A program made the translations under genes and the position numbers. From contig CAJUHQ010000003.1 in NCBI GenBank assembly GCA_910586095.1, positions 1 through 64,000 of the forward strand: DNA of 64,000 nt, read 5' to 3'. Source of the DNA: an uncultured Lachnospiraceae bacterium (GTDB lineage: Bacteria > Bacillota > Clostridia > Lachnospirales > Lachnospiraceae). This document shows, piece after piece, positions 36,832 through 44,451 of the stretch. Below the pieces are notes generated by a model. The model saw only the letters and a list, made by a program, of their open reading frames with translations, was not told the DNA's origin and ran no database searches. Positions within the stretch are counted from its first letter, which is position 1. The number at the start of each line of letters is the position of its first letter.

Positions 36832-37308
36832 ATGACAGAAGACTATCTACAGATTATGATAGAAAGCCTTGAAAAGAAAAGTGAAGTACTAGATCAGGTG
36901 ATGGAACTAGACAAAAAACAGCTCGCAATCTCGATGAAGCAGCCATTCGACATGGAGGAATATGATGCCACGATGGACGAAAAAAATAAGCTTATCGAGG
37001 AATTAGAGAAGTTAGATGACGGTTTTACACATACGTATGAGCTGGTGCGGGAGGATGTGCAGGCAGAACCTGCAAAATATAGAGATAAAGTGCAAGAAAT
37101 GCAAGAGCTGATTCGTGTTGCTATTGATAAGGGTGTAGCGATTGAGGCACAGGAGCAACGCAATAAACAGGCAATGCAGAGTGCTTTGCAGGGAAAGCGC
37201 AGAGAAATCAAGCAGGTAAAGGCGTCTAATGCGGCAGCAGTACGATACTATAAAAGTATGAGTAGGATCAATGATGTAGATCCACAGCTTATGGATAGAA
37301 AAAAATAA
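36832..37308 (+). CDS. FlgN/FliT-like helical protein
   Basis: This 158-aa protein is predicted to be almost entirely helical, with charged heptads (LEKKSEVLDQVMELDKKQL, MDEKNKLIEELEKLDDGF). It sits directly after fliS, where fliT is found in many genomes, and could be the FliD chaperone. Similarity is by position and composition only; I see no defining motif. A strong terminator follows. Confidence 0.55.
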   Translation: MTEDYLQIMIESLEKKSEVLDQVMELDKKQLAISMKQPFDMEEYDATMDEKNKLIEELEKLDDGFTHTYELVREDVQAEPAKYRDKVQEMQELIRVAIDKGVAIEAQEQRNKQAMQSALQGKRREIKQVKASNAAAVRYYKSMSRINDVDPQLMDRKK

Positions 37309-37331
37309 CCGGTCTAACCGGTTATTTTTTT
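37300..37331 (+). terminator. Terminator after fliS-fliT-like genes
   Basis: AAAAAATAACCGG and CCGGTTATTTTTT form a perfect 13-bp stem with loop TCTAA and a trailing T run. It overlaps the stop codon region of the preceding gene. Confidence 0.9.
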
Positions 37332-37540
37332 GTAGAAAGAGTTTGAATAAAGTAGAGAGATAACGTTTAAAAAGTAAAAATTTTTGCACAATAGGCGTTA
37401 AATTGATGTATAAATATATAATTTGGTTATAATTATAGAAGGAATTATATTAAATTTTTATAAAATAAGAAACACTTTCGCTAATAGAGTGAATCTATAT
37501 ATAAAATATCAAAAATTGAATATACAATTTCAAAAATATG
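37332..37540. other. A/T-rich gap before the small flagellin-like genes
   Basis: Very A/T-rich sequence with no credible gene. It ends at the promoter at 37541. Confidence 0.4.
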
Positions 37541-37569
37541 TTGACATTTTCTGTTAACTAAGCTATACT
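37541..37569 (+). promoter_or_regulatory. Sigma-A promoter of the small flagellin-like gene
   Basis: TTGACA and TATACT are separated by exactly 17 nt, an almost perfect housekeeping promoter, 86 nt before the gene. It contrasts with the sigma-28 promoters of the normal flagellins. Confidence 0.85.
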
Positions 37570-37654
37570 AATGATAATAAAGATAGCTATTCTACATGGA
37601 AGTAGCTGCTTATTATGACACTTATTAATTAGCAGGTTTTGAAGGGAGTATTTT

Positions 37655-38005
37655 ATGGTAGTAGCAAATAATCTTGATGCAATCAACAAATTGGGACAGT
37701 TAATGACTTCAGGCAACACATCAAAGAAAGAGAATAAGCTTGCAGTCGGACAGAAAAAGGTAGCTAGTGATGATGCAGCTAGTTTGACATTGACAGAGAA
37801 TCTTAGGCAAAAAATGAAAGTTGCTCAGGGAGCAGATGATATTGTGGCAGAGAATATTTTAGCTTCAGAGAGCAATTATATGGATATCACAAAGGCGGAT
37901 GAGATGATACGTCAGGCAAACAGCAAGATTCTTGACCAGGCGGATGATGCAATGAAGGTTCAAGCAGATCAGAGTACCATATCTGTAATGGAATTGTTAA
38001 GATAA
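37655..38005 (+). CDS. Miniature flagellin-like protein (terminal helices only)
   Basis: This 116-aa protein aligns by eye with both ends of the flagellins in this window. The N-terminal part (MVVANNLDAINKLGQL, KKVASDDAASLTLTENLRQK) follows flagellin [11 protein letters not shown] and [20 protein letters not shown]. The C-terminal part (ITKADEMIRQANSKILDQAD and a final VMELLR) follows the flagellin end [20 protein letters not shown] and VLSILG. Nothing of D2/D3 and little of D1 remains. It has its own sigma-A promoter and a good GGGAG. It could co-assemble, bind FliS or FliW, or seed filaments; none of this is shown. Confidence 0.6.
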   Translation: MVVANNLDAINKLGQLMTSGNTSKKENKLAVGQKKVASDDAASLTLTENLRQKMKVAQGADDIVAENILASESNYMDITKADEMIRQANSKILDQADDAMKVQADQSTISVMELLR

Positions 38006-38045
38006 GATACAACGGTTCATGTTAAAATTTCTCTATCCTAATTTA

Positions 38046-38069
38046 AATGCCTGCAAAAGCGGGCAGATG
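38046..38069 (+). other. GC hairpin plus AGATGGGAG
   Basis: GCCTGC-AAAA-GCGGGC followed by AGATGGGAG repeats the arrangement at 50-73 near the window start. It lies between the two small flagellin-like genes. Confidence 0.4.
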
Positions 38070-38120
38070 GGAGTGAAAGAAATATGAAATGGGTTATAAC
38101 AAGGGGATTGGAGGATTAGT

Positions 38121-38456
38121 ATGATCGTAACAAATAAGTTGAATACGGGCACCACAGTAAAGCCCGATTATAAATCAGAGACTATAGCGACAAGTGAAGC
38201 AGTAGTTGCAGAAGCAAGGGAGGAGAGCAAAGAGGCAGAATTGATCCTGTCAGATAGCGCAAGACAGAAGTCTAATGCATATGCAGAAGGAGTTTATGAT
38301 ACAGCAATTGTAGAAGAAGTTAGTCAATATACTCCTCAAGATGCACTAGAAATGATACGCACAGCAAATGAGCGCATTTTGGATCATGCTTCTGAGGCCG
38401 TGTTGGCACAGGCAAATCAAGATGCAAGAGAAGTGACAGAGCTGCTGTCTGCTTAG
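38121..38456 (+). CDS. Small protein with flagellin-like C-terminal helix
   Basis: The 111-aa protein opens MIVTNKLNTG, has an acidic, low-complexity middle rich in Glu and Ala, and ends with ALEMIRTANERILDHASEAV and LAQANQDAREVTELLSA. That end resembles the flagellin C-terminal helix ([20 protein letters not shown]...). It is also similar at the C-terminus to the preceding miniature flagellin. The ATG follows TTGGAGGATTAGT. Function is unknown. A terminator follows. Confidence 0.55.
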   Translation: MIVTNKLNTGTTVKPDYKSETIATSEAVVAEAREESKEAELILSDSARQKSNAYAEGVYDTAIVEEVSQYTPQDALEMIRTANERILDHASEAVLAQANQDAREVTELLSA

Positions 38457-38484
38457 AATAGCACTCAATAAAAAGTAAAATACA

Positions 38485-38528
38485 AACTGGAACAAGCCTT
38501 ATGATAAAAGAGGATTGTTCCAGTTTTT
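38485..38528 (+). terminator. Terminator after the small flagellin-like genes
   Basis: AACTGGAACA and TGTTCCAGTT pair, followed by six Ts. Confidence 0.85.
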
Positions 38529-38556
38529 TGTGCATATGGGTAGAGAGTAGTTACTA

Positions 38557-39036
38557 TTATCTTCTGCGTGATTGGGTATTTGTCTGTCTAGGGGGTAAAG
38601 ATGTACAGTAAAGTGCTAGTACTGTTTTGTTTTGATTTGCTCTAAGGGCATTTTGTCCATTGTCGTTATCTCCAATAATTTGCTTTCCATCGGTGTAGTC
38701 AAAATAGATCATATGTCCTGGTAAAGACAACATACCTTTATATCCAGATAAATTATAATTCGCTAAAAAGCTATTAAGATGCAAGTTTGATTCAATTGGA
38801 CGGCTAGTATAACCAAAATGTCCATATAAACTAGGGTAGACACAATCATCGCTGTAGTTTTTCCATACGGCATTTATTTGGTGAGGCGTACTGTCTGAAT
38901 CAGAGTTATATTTATTAGTAGAAAAATGTTTAACGAGTACATTGTGAAATTGTTCAACTGTGTTTGCGTGAAATAGAGCTTGTATGCGCGTGGATTCAAC
39001 GTGAAATAGAGCTGTGATAACACATGATTTGGACGA
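38557..39036 (-). pseudogene. In-frame continuation of the DUF4157 gene past a TAG
   Basis: After the TAG at 39037-39039 the same minus-strand frame stays open for 159 codons, ending at 38557. It encodes ordered-looking sequence such as TPHQINAVWKNYSDDCVYPS, ANYNLSGYKGMLSLPGHMIY and FDYTDGKQIIGDNDNGQNAL. No start codon with a ribosome binding site is visible inside it. I read it as the severed C-terminal domain of the upstream gene. A 14-nt direct repeat (CGTGAAATAGAGCT on the plus strand, at 38967 and 39000) lies just after the stop and gives an 11-codon in-frame duplication. Confidence 0.65.
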
Positions 39037-39843
39037 CTAGAAAGTAGAGGTGATATCTTCTGGATCAATCTGATTTTCTTCATCTTCAGGATTTTCTGGC
39101 TCTGGTGGCCTGTCCATATTTTCGTGCATAATGAAAGCGGTGAATATGTCAATATTGTGTTCAAAATAGTGTGTAATAAATAGACGGGCTACACTATCTT
39201 GAATAATCGACTCTCTTTGCATCTTAGAAGATAGTATAGTAGTTGCGTCATTCATGTTTGTAATAAAGTGTGTGTCGTTTTTAAATCTATCAAAAATGGT
39301 ATGAGCGATATCCCAACGGATATCCTCTATATTCTGAGCAATTATGGCTTTGATATCTGAAAGGCTGTTGCAGTTGTTAATATCTAGATTTTCAAAAAAA
39401 TTTGCTTTTGGTGTTTGAAATAGAACATCAAAATAGGATTTGAGTAGAATATCGTTTTTTGATTGACTATCTTGTAAACTGTGATAATATTCGCCTAAGG
39501 TTTGATAGGTTTTGCCGTTTCTATCAGTAAAGCGCTGTATAGCTGTATCAAAACTTTCCTTTTTGGTAAGTGTATTTTGTGAGTTGGCCCATTTTGTTTG
39601 TGATGCCTTCTCGCCCATAAAACTGGCTTCACGTTCAAGGACAGGATCGTCATTGACAGCAGTGTTATGGAGTTGGGTGGTTGGATATACGCGCCCTTGC
39701 ATTTGCTGGACAACGTGCCAGGCTTCATGACCTAGATGTTTTTCCTGACCTGGAGCCACATGAATATCTGTGCCTTTGGTATAGGCCAGTGACTGCAATT
39801 GTGCGGGCTTAGAAGAATTATAATAAACTCTTACAGAATCCAT
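39037..39843 (-). CDS. DUF4157 (eCIS core) protein, probably a decayed gene
   Basis: The 268-aa frame has the eCIS-core DUF4157 domain: VRVYYNSSKPAQLQSLAYTK, APGQEKHLGHEAWHVVQQMQ with the HExxH-like HEAWH motif, and LEREASFMGEKAS. These domains occur in toxins or effectors linked to contractile injection systems and in polymorphic toxins. The conserved lead-in GLPDSLKSGIEALSGYN is encoded in the same frame just upstream of the first ATG (39844-39894). That frame reaches a TAA at 39952-39954 without any start codon. With the TAG at its end this suggests a gene truncated at 5' and broken near 3'. No injection-system genes are nearby. Confidence 0.7.
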   Translation of the reverse strand: MDSVRVYYNSSKPAQLQSLAYTKGTDIHVAPGQEKHLGHEAWHVVQQMQGRVYPTTQLHNTAVNDDPVLEREASFMGEKASQTKWANSQNTLTKKESFDTAIQRFTDRNGKTYQTLGEYYHSLQDSQSKNDILLKSYFDVLFQTPKANFFENLDINNCNSLSDIKAIIAQNIEDIRWDIAHTIFDRFKNDTHFITNMNDATTILSSKMQRESIIQDSVARLFITHYFEHNIDIFTAFIMHENMDRPPEPENPEDEENQIDPEDITSTF

Positions 39844-39982
39844 ATTGTATCCTGATAGAGCCTCAATTCCGCTTTTTAAAGAATCAGGCAGACCTGTATG
39901 ATTGGGTCTGCCCTGTTTTTGTTTGACGGGATTGTCTGTATGATAGCGTTTTTATTTCATTGTGAATAAAATCGGGTAGAGC

Positions 39983-42166
39983 TTATCGAAGTAAGGTCAA
40001 CAGTCCTTGATTTGCTTGATTGGACTGAGACAACACAGACTGACCAGCTTCTCCCAAAATAGTTGCATTGGAATAATCTACCATTTCCCTTGACATATCT
40101 GTATCACGAATCTTGGATTCTGCGGACTGCGTATTCTCAGAGACATTGGCATCAATTTTTGAGGCGCTTTCCATACGGTTTTGATATGCCCCTAATAGAG
40201 AGCGCTGAGAGCTAATAATCTGAAGGGCGTGGGCAACTTCGTCAATGGCAGCGAGTGCATCTTCTTCAGTGAGAACGTTGGTGTCAGACATGCCAATAGT
40301 CTCAAGGCGCAGACATTCGTATTGCATTGCAATCTTGTCAATAATTTCAGAACCGCTGTGTATACTTAAGGCAATATCATCAAAGGAGTAACTTGCAGCA
40401 TAGTTGTTGACAGCAGTTGGGGAAGTGTAGGCATTTCCTCTGTAAATAGAACCACTATTTGTGTTAGTAAAATTAAAATCAAAAAGAGTGGAGTCTTGAA
40501 ATGCCTTGTTGATTCTATCTAGGATAGATTGTTCTGTATCCTTTGGTGTGACATTGAAGTTTAATGTAAAAGTTCCTACTTTATTAGAAGTCAGATCGTT
40601 TCCGTTGGCGTCTTTCCCATAGACATAAGGAGTATCGGAAGTGAGATCAAAGGTAAGAAAAACGATTCCTCCATCGTCTGTTCCGCCTTTTTCTCCAGAG
40701 GAAGGATTTTTGGACAGTAATCCAGTAGTGCCAGTTAGAGTGCTCATCAAATCTTGTAAGGTGCCTGTGTTCCCGCCTCTATGGATAGGGACTGGGTGCC
40801 AGGAAACACGTTTAGTAACACCATTTTCCGTGACATAATTATATTGACGCCTCCAGAAAATACCCTCGTCGTTAGCGTCGCGGCCAACACAAGTAGGATC
40901 ATCTACTCCACCTGGTCCCATACTGACTTGTATATCATTGGAGTAGTAGGAGTATTGGGTGGATGTTGCTGTCAGATTGCCTAGTCCATTTGCTGTAAAA
41001 GCAAATTCCCAACCATCATTTGTAATGCGTGCAGTGGCAAGATCGACTCCCTTATTTGGAATTTTGGTAATATTTCCACCTGAAGCATTTTTGACAGGTT
41101 CTATAAAAGAATCGCTAGGGTGTTCAAAGTCATATCCAGCAGTTTGATTTTGTGCGGCAAGTACCGCGTCAGCATAGGCAGCACTATATACAAAAGAATG
41201 AGTATATATACCAAAACCAGCATTGTTTGAAGATAATGTCTTATTTTCATCTTCAAAAGCGGAAGGTGAGGAGAAGGAGTGAGTCATTCTAACTCCATTC
41301 ATTGCCTTGGCGATTTCATCGTTCGAGGCATCATCAGAAACCGTTAAGGATATAGAAAAATCAAATTTGGGTTTACCATTTGCGTCGAGCAATTGTTTTG
41401 TGGGATCGGTGATCGCTACTCCATTTTTATCTTCATTCACGAAGTAATCGCCGACATTAAAAGAAAAGTCCTTTTCACGCAGTTCGTCCCAGCTAATGGT
41501 TTTGGTCTGGTAGTGTGTGCCATTAAAGGCAGACCAAGACAGATTGATACCAGCAGCATTGGCGTTGACCGTATAGGAACCACTACTATTATAATATTTG
41601 TGATAATCTGTCCAAGAATCTTTAATAGGAGTACTAATAGGAAATAGACCAAAGGTTTCATTGTTGACAGGAGGGGACTGATAAGAAGGAGAGTCGATGG
41701 TAGCCGCCTGTACATAGGCTGTTCCAATCACATCCTTGCGAATAGTTAGATCCTCTGTCCAGATTTTTCGATCGTTAAAAGCGGTGGTGGTAAAGATGCG
41801 TTCCATCTCTTTTTTTAATTTCTGCACTTCGCTATCTATATAGGAGCGGTCTGTCTCGGAGTTGGTACCATTTGCAGACTGGACAGACAACTCGTTGATT
41901 CGTTGAAGAATATTGTGTACTTCGTTGAGTGCTCCATCAGCTACTTGCACATAGCTGATACCATCCTCTATATTTTCATTGGCCCTGTTGAGGCCACGGA
42001 TCTGTTTTCTCATTTTCTCTGAGATAGATAACCCTGCGGCATTGTCTGCGCTGCGGTTAATCTGATATCCAGAGGACAGTTTTTCTGTGCTAGAAGCCTT
42101 GCGATCCAATACCATATTAAACTGGCGGTTCGCATTCATAGCGGCCATATTATGTTGCATAATCAT
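39983..42166 (-). CDS. fliC: Flagellin, large (727 aa), minus strand
   Basis: The N-terminus MIMQHNMAAMNANRQFNMVL and LSSGYQINRSADNAAGLSIS and the C-terminus ([36 protein letters not shown]) are flagellin D0/D1. Between them lies an insertion of about 450 residues rich in Asn, Thr, Ser and Gly, expected to form exposed D2/D3 domains. I choose the ATG at 42166 because GAGGATATCT precedes it; longer in-frame starts lack a ribosome binding site. It differs from the other four flagellins in orientation, size and opening (MIMQHN instead of MVVQHN). A near-perfect sigma-28 promoter lies 160 nt upstream. Confidence 0.93.
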   Translation of the reverse strand: MIMQHNMAAMNANRQFNMVLDRKASSTEKLSSGYQINRSADNAAGLSISEKMRKQIRGLNRANENIEDGISYVQVADGALNEVHNILQRINELSVQSANGTNSETDRSYIDSEVQKLKKEMERIFTTTAFNDRKIWTEDLTIRKDVIGTAYVQAATIDSPSYQSPPVNNETFGLFPISTPIKDSWTDYHKYYNSSGSYTVNANAAGINLSWSAFNGTHYQTKTISWDELREKDFSFNVGDYFVNEDKNGVAITDPTKQLLDANGKPKFDFSISLTVSDDASNDEIAKAMNGVRMTHSFSSPSAFEDENKTLSSNNAGFGIYTHSFVYSAAYADAVLAAQNQTAGYDFEHPSDSFIEPVKNASGGNITKIPNKGVDLATARITNDGWEFAFTANGLGNLTATSTQYSYYSNDIQVSMGPGGVDDPTCVGRDANDEGIFWRRQYNYVTENGVTKRVSWHPVPIHRGGNTGTLQDLMSTLTGTTGLLSKNPSSGEKGGTDDGGIVFLTFDLTSDTPYVYGKDANGNDLTSNKVGTFTLNFNVTPKDTEQSILDRINKAFQDSTLFDFNFTNTNSGSIYRGNAYTSPTAVNNYAASYSFDDIALSIHSGSEIIDKIAMQYECLRLETIGMSDTNVLTEEDALAAIDEVAHALQIISSQRSLLGAYQNRMESASKIDANVSENTQSAESKIRDTDMSREMVDYSNATILGEAGQSVLSQSNQANQGLLTLLR

Positions 42167-42221
42167 AGATATCCTCATTTCTGCGCTGCTTTTTATGTAT
42201 TTCAAGTTTGTGGACACAGCG

Positions 42222-42252
42222 CAGCCACAAACTTGGGAGTGAAAGATTGAAA
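42222..42252 (-). other. 10-bp hairpin in the leader of the minus-strand flagellin
   Basis: AAGTTTGTGG and CCACAAACTT flank CTGCGCTGTGT, read on the minus strand between the promoter and the start codon. It is a probable leader stem. Confidence 0.5.
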
Positions 42253-42326
42253 AATCTTTTACTTTTATCCTTTTAGTTATTCACAATATAAATAAGAATC
42301 GATTGATAAAAAATCTTCTCTTTTTA

Positions 42327-42354
42327 TTATCGGCAGTTATCTGTACAAAATTTA
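42327..42354 (-). promoter_or_regulatory. Sigma-28 promoter of the minus-strand flagellin
   Basis: On the minus strand TAAATTTT is followed after 12 nt by GCCGATAA, an exact match to the -10 consensus of flagellar sigma. Confidence 0.85.
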
Positions 42355-42435
42355 TGGATAATTCTGTAAATTACAAAAATAAATACTATAAATAAGAAAA
42401 GATTGATAATTAAATTAAAATATCACACATTTCTA

Positions 42436-42462
42436 TAAATTTTCTGAAAATATAGACGATAT
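42436..42462 (+). promoter_or_regulatory. Sigma-28 promoter of the flagellin at 42512
   Basis: TAAATTTT and GACGATAT are separated by 11 nt, 50 nt before the ATG. It gives the shortest leader among the flagellins. Confidence 0.7.
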
Positions 42463-42511
42463 ATTTTCTATAGACGAAAGCAGGTTTCCAGAATAAGGGG
42501 GAAATAAATAG

Positions 42512-44134
42512 ATGGTAGTACAGCATAATCTTCAGGCAATGAACGCAAATAGAATGCTTGGTATCAATACAAATAGACAGGCTAGTTCAACAGAGAAACT
42601 TACTAGTGGTTATAAGATTAACCGTGCAGCGGACAATGCAGCAGGACTAGCTATTTCTGAAAAGATGCGAAAACAGATCAGAGGACTTAGTCAAGCATCT
42701 GTGAATGCAGAGGATGGTATTTCGTGTGTGCAGACTGCCGATGGTGCATTAGCAGAGGTACATGATATGTTACAACGCATGAATGAGTTAGTTGTACAGT
42801 CGGCCAATGGAACCAATTCAGAGTCAGATCGCCAGTATATTCAAGATGAGATCGATCAGCTTGTGACAGAAATTGACCGTGTTTCTGAGACGACAAAATT
42901 TAATGAAATCTATTTGCTCAACGGGGATGCAAAGAATGAAGGAACTCATAGAAGTTGGATCACAGATTATAAAATGACAGACACTCCAAACCTCAATGCC
43001 ATACAAAAAGGAGAACCTGACACAAAGAAGGATTATATAGGACACGATACAATCTACTTTGTGGATGCAGCAATTGGAGGTGCAGATCCAGATTCACCTA
43101 GTAAGGCGTGGAAAATCCAAAATGGTGACGACATCACTCCTTATCTCGACAGAAACGCAAACGGTGTCAATAATGCATATAAAGGGTTCATGGCTATTCA
43201 AATTAATAGAACAATTGCTCCTGCTAACGCCACTGTGGACTATCGAACAGATTTGATTAAGGATGCAAAAGATCCCAATCGCATCAATGCAGCGCGCGAT
43301 TTATATCTATTTAATGTGGAAACAGAGACGGTAACGCGCGTTGCACGAGGAGAAAGTATGTTGCCATTTATGGGGACAAACGATTGGCTTGGAGATGAAT
43401 ATCGTTTGGTTGATGATCTTTTTAGTAATAGGGTGCGAGATGGATTGAACAAAGATTTTGATGGAGATGGAAGAGCACCAGATACATTCCGATTTAACAG
43501 TATGACTATTGAGCAAAATCGATCGTATGCGAAACTTTATGATGCTGACGGAAAAGAAGTTTCAGCAATTGCCCTTGGCAAGTATTTTGATGAGGAGGGA
43601 CTCTATCAAGGCGGACTGTTTGACAATGAGAATGCACATGTTAGCAGTGGGGTTGAAAATGATCGTATTGAGGAGTATGTCAATATACAAAATGGTGCCG
43701 ATGTGGCCAATGATCTTTTGTTTGACTTGCATGTAGGATCAGATTCAGATAGAGCCAACAAGATCACAGCACAGATTGTCAGTCTTTCTGCAGCGGGCTT
43801 AGGAGTAGAAAAGCTTCATTCAAAATGGATAGGTACTGTAGACGATACAGGCATGAAGGCAACAGATGCGATTGATGTGATTGCAGAGGCTATTCGTAGG
43901 GTGTCAACACAGCGTTCCTTGCTAGGTGCAGTACAAAATCGTTTAGAGCACACAGTTAAGAATCTGGATAATATTGTAGAGAATACACAGGATGCAGAGT
44001 CAACGATACGTGATACAGATATGGCTACAGAGATGGTTCAGTATTCAAACAACAATGTTTTGATGCAGGCAGGACAATCAATGCTTGCGCAAGCCAATCA
44101 AGCTAATCAAGGAATTCTTTCGATGCTTAGTTGA
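42512..44134 (+). CDS. fliC: Flagellin (540 aa)
   Basis: The conserved ends are [39 protein letters not shown] and [33 protein letters not shown]. The central domain (about residues 150-420) contains Asp/Asn-rich turns such as DRNANGVNN and NKDFDGDGRAPD that could bind calcium. The domain resembles that of the next flagellin (shared phrases include SDSDRANKI and YFDEEG/FFDEDG blocks), so the two are paralogs. A Cys lies in the D1 helix ([11 protein letters not shown]). Confidence 0.95.
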   Translation: MVVQHNLQAMNANRMLGINTNRQASSTEKLTSGYKINRAADNAAGLAISEKMRKQIRGLSQASVNAEDGISCVQTADGALAEVHDMLQRMNELVVQSANGTNSESDRQYIQDEIDQLVTEIDRVSETTKFNEIYLLNGDAKNEGTHRSWITDYKMTDTPNLNAIQKGEPDTKKDYIGHDTIYFVDAAIGGADPDSPSKAWKIQNGDDITPYLDRNANGVNNAYKGFMAIQINRTIAPANATVDYRTDLIKDAKDPNRINAARDLYLFNVETETVTRVARGESMLPFMGTNDWLGDEYRLVDDLFSNRVRDGLNKDFDGDGRAPDTFRFNSMTIEQNRSYAKLYDADGKEVSAIALGKYFDEEGLYQGGLFDNENAHVSSGVENDRIEEYVNIQNGADVANDLLFDLHVGSDSDRANKITAQIVSLSAAGLGVEKLHSKWIGTVDDTGMKATDAIDVIAEAIRRVSTQRSLLGAVQNRLEHTVKNLDNIVENTQDAESTIRDTDMATEMVQYSNNNVLMQAGQSMLAQANQANQGILSMLS

Positions 44135-44266
44135 TTGTAGGAAACTGTTATATTTATAAGAAGTTATGCAATTTAAAATATTGTATTAAAAAGTCTGATA
44201 ATATAATGAATATAACAGATAAAGATAGACAAAATGAAAAATATTACAAAATATTCAGAAAACAAC

Positions 44267-44293
44267 TAAAGTTGAAAGAAAATAATCCGATAT
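44267..44293 (+). promoter_or_regulatory. Sigma-28 promoter of the flagellin at 44452
   Basis: TAAAGTTG and TCCGATAT are separated by 11 nt. The leader to 44451 has several GGA motifs (ATCGGA, AAGGAG, ACGGAT, AAGGAG), possible CsrA contacts. No gene lies in 44135-44451. Confidence 0.7.
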
Positions 44294-44451
44294 AATATGT
44301 GAAAGCTACAGAGCAAGCGATTTGAACGCTTTGTAGGAAGAACCATCGGACAGTATATAAGAAGGAGAGTCCACAGGGTCTTCAGAATAAAAAGGGTAAA
44401 AGTATAAATAGAACCTCACGGATCACAGGGGAACGAAAGGAGTAAACTATT

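Noticed and set aside
38874-39164. 96-codon minus-strand frame overlapping the DUF4157 gene
   Set aside because: It is in a different frame from the DUF4157 coding sequence and its continuation, is A/T-driven and has no start signal.
39887-39912. GGCAGACC/GGTCTGCC hairpin after the minus-strand flagellin, first read as its terminator
   Set aside because: Its sequence encodes the conserved GRPNHTGLPD lead-in of the DUF4157 domain, so the symmetry may be incidental; no good T tract follows on the minus strand.
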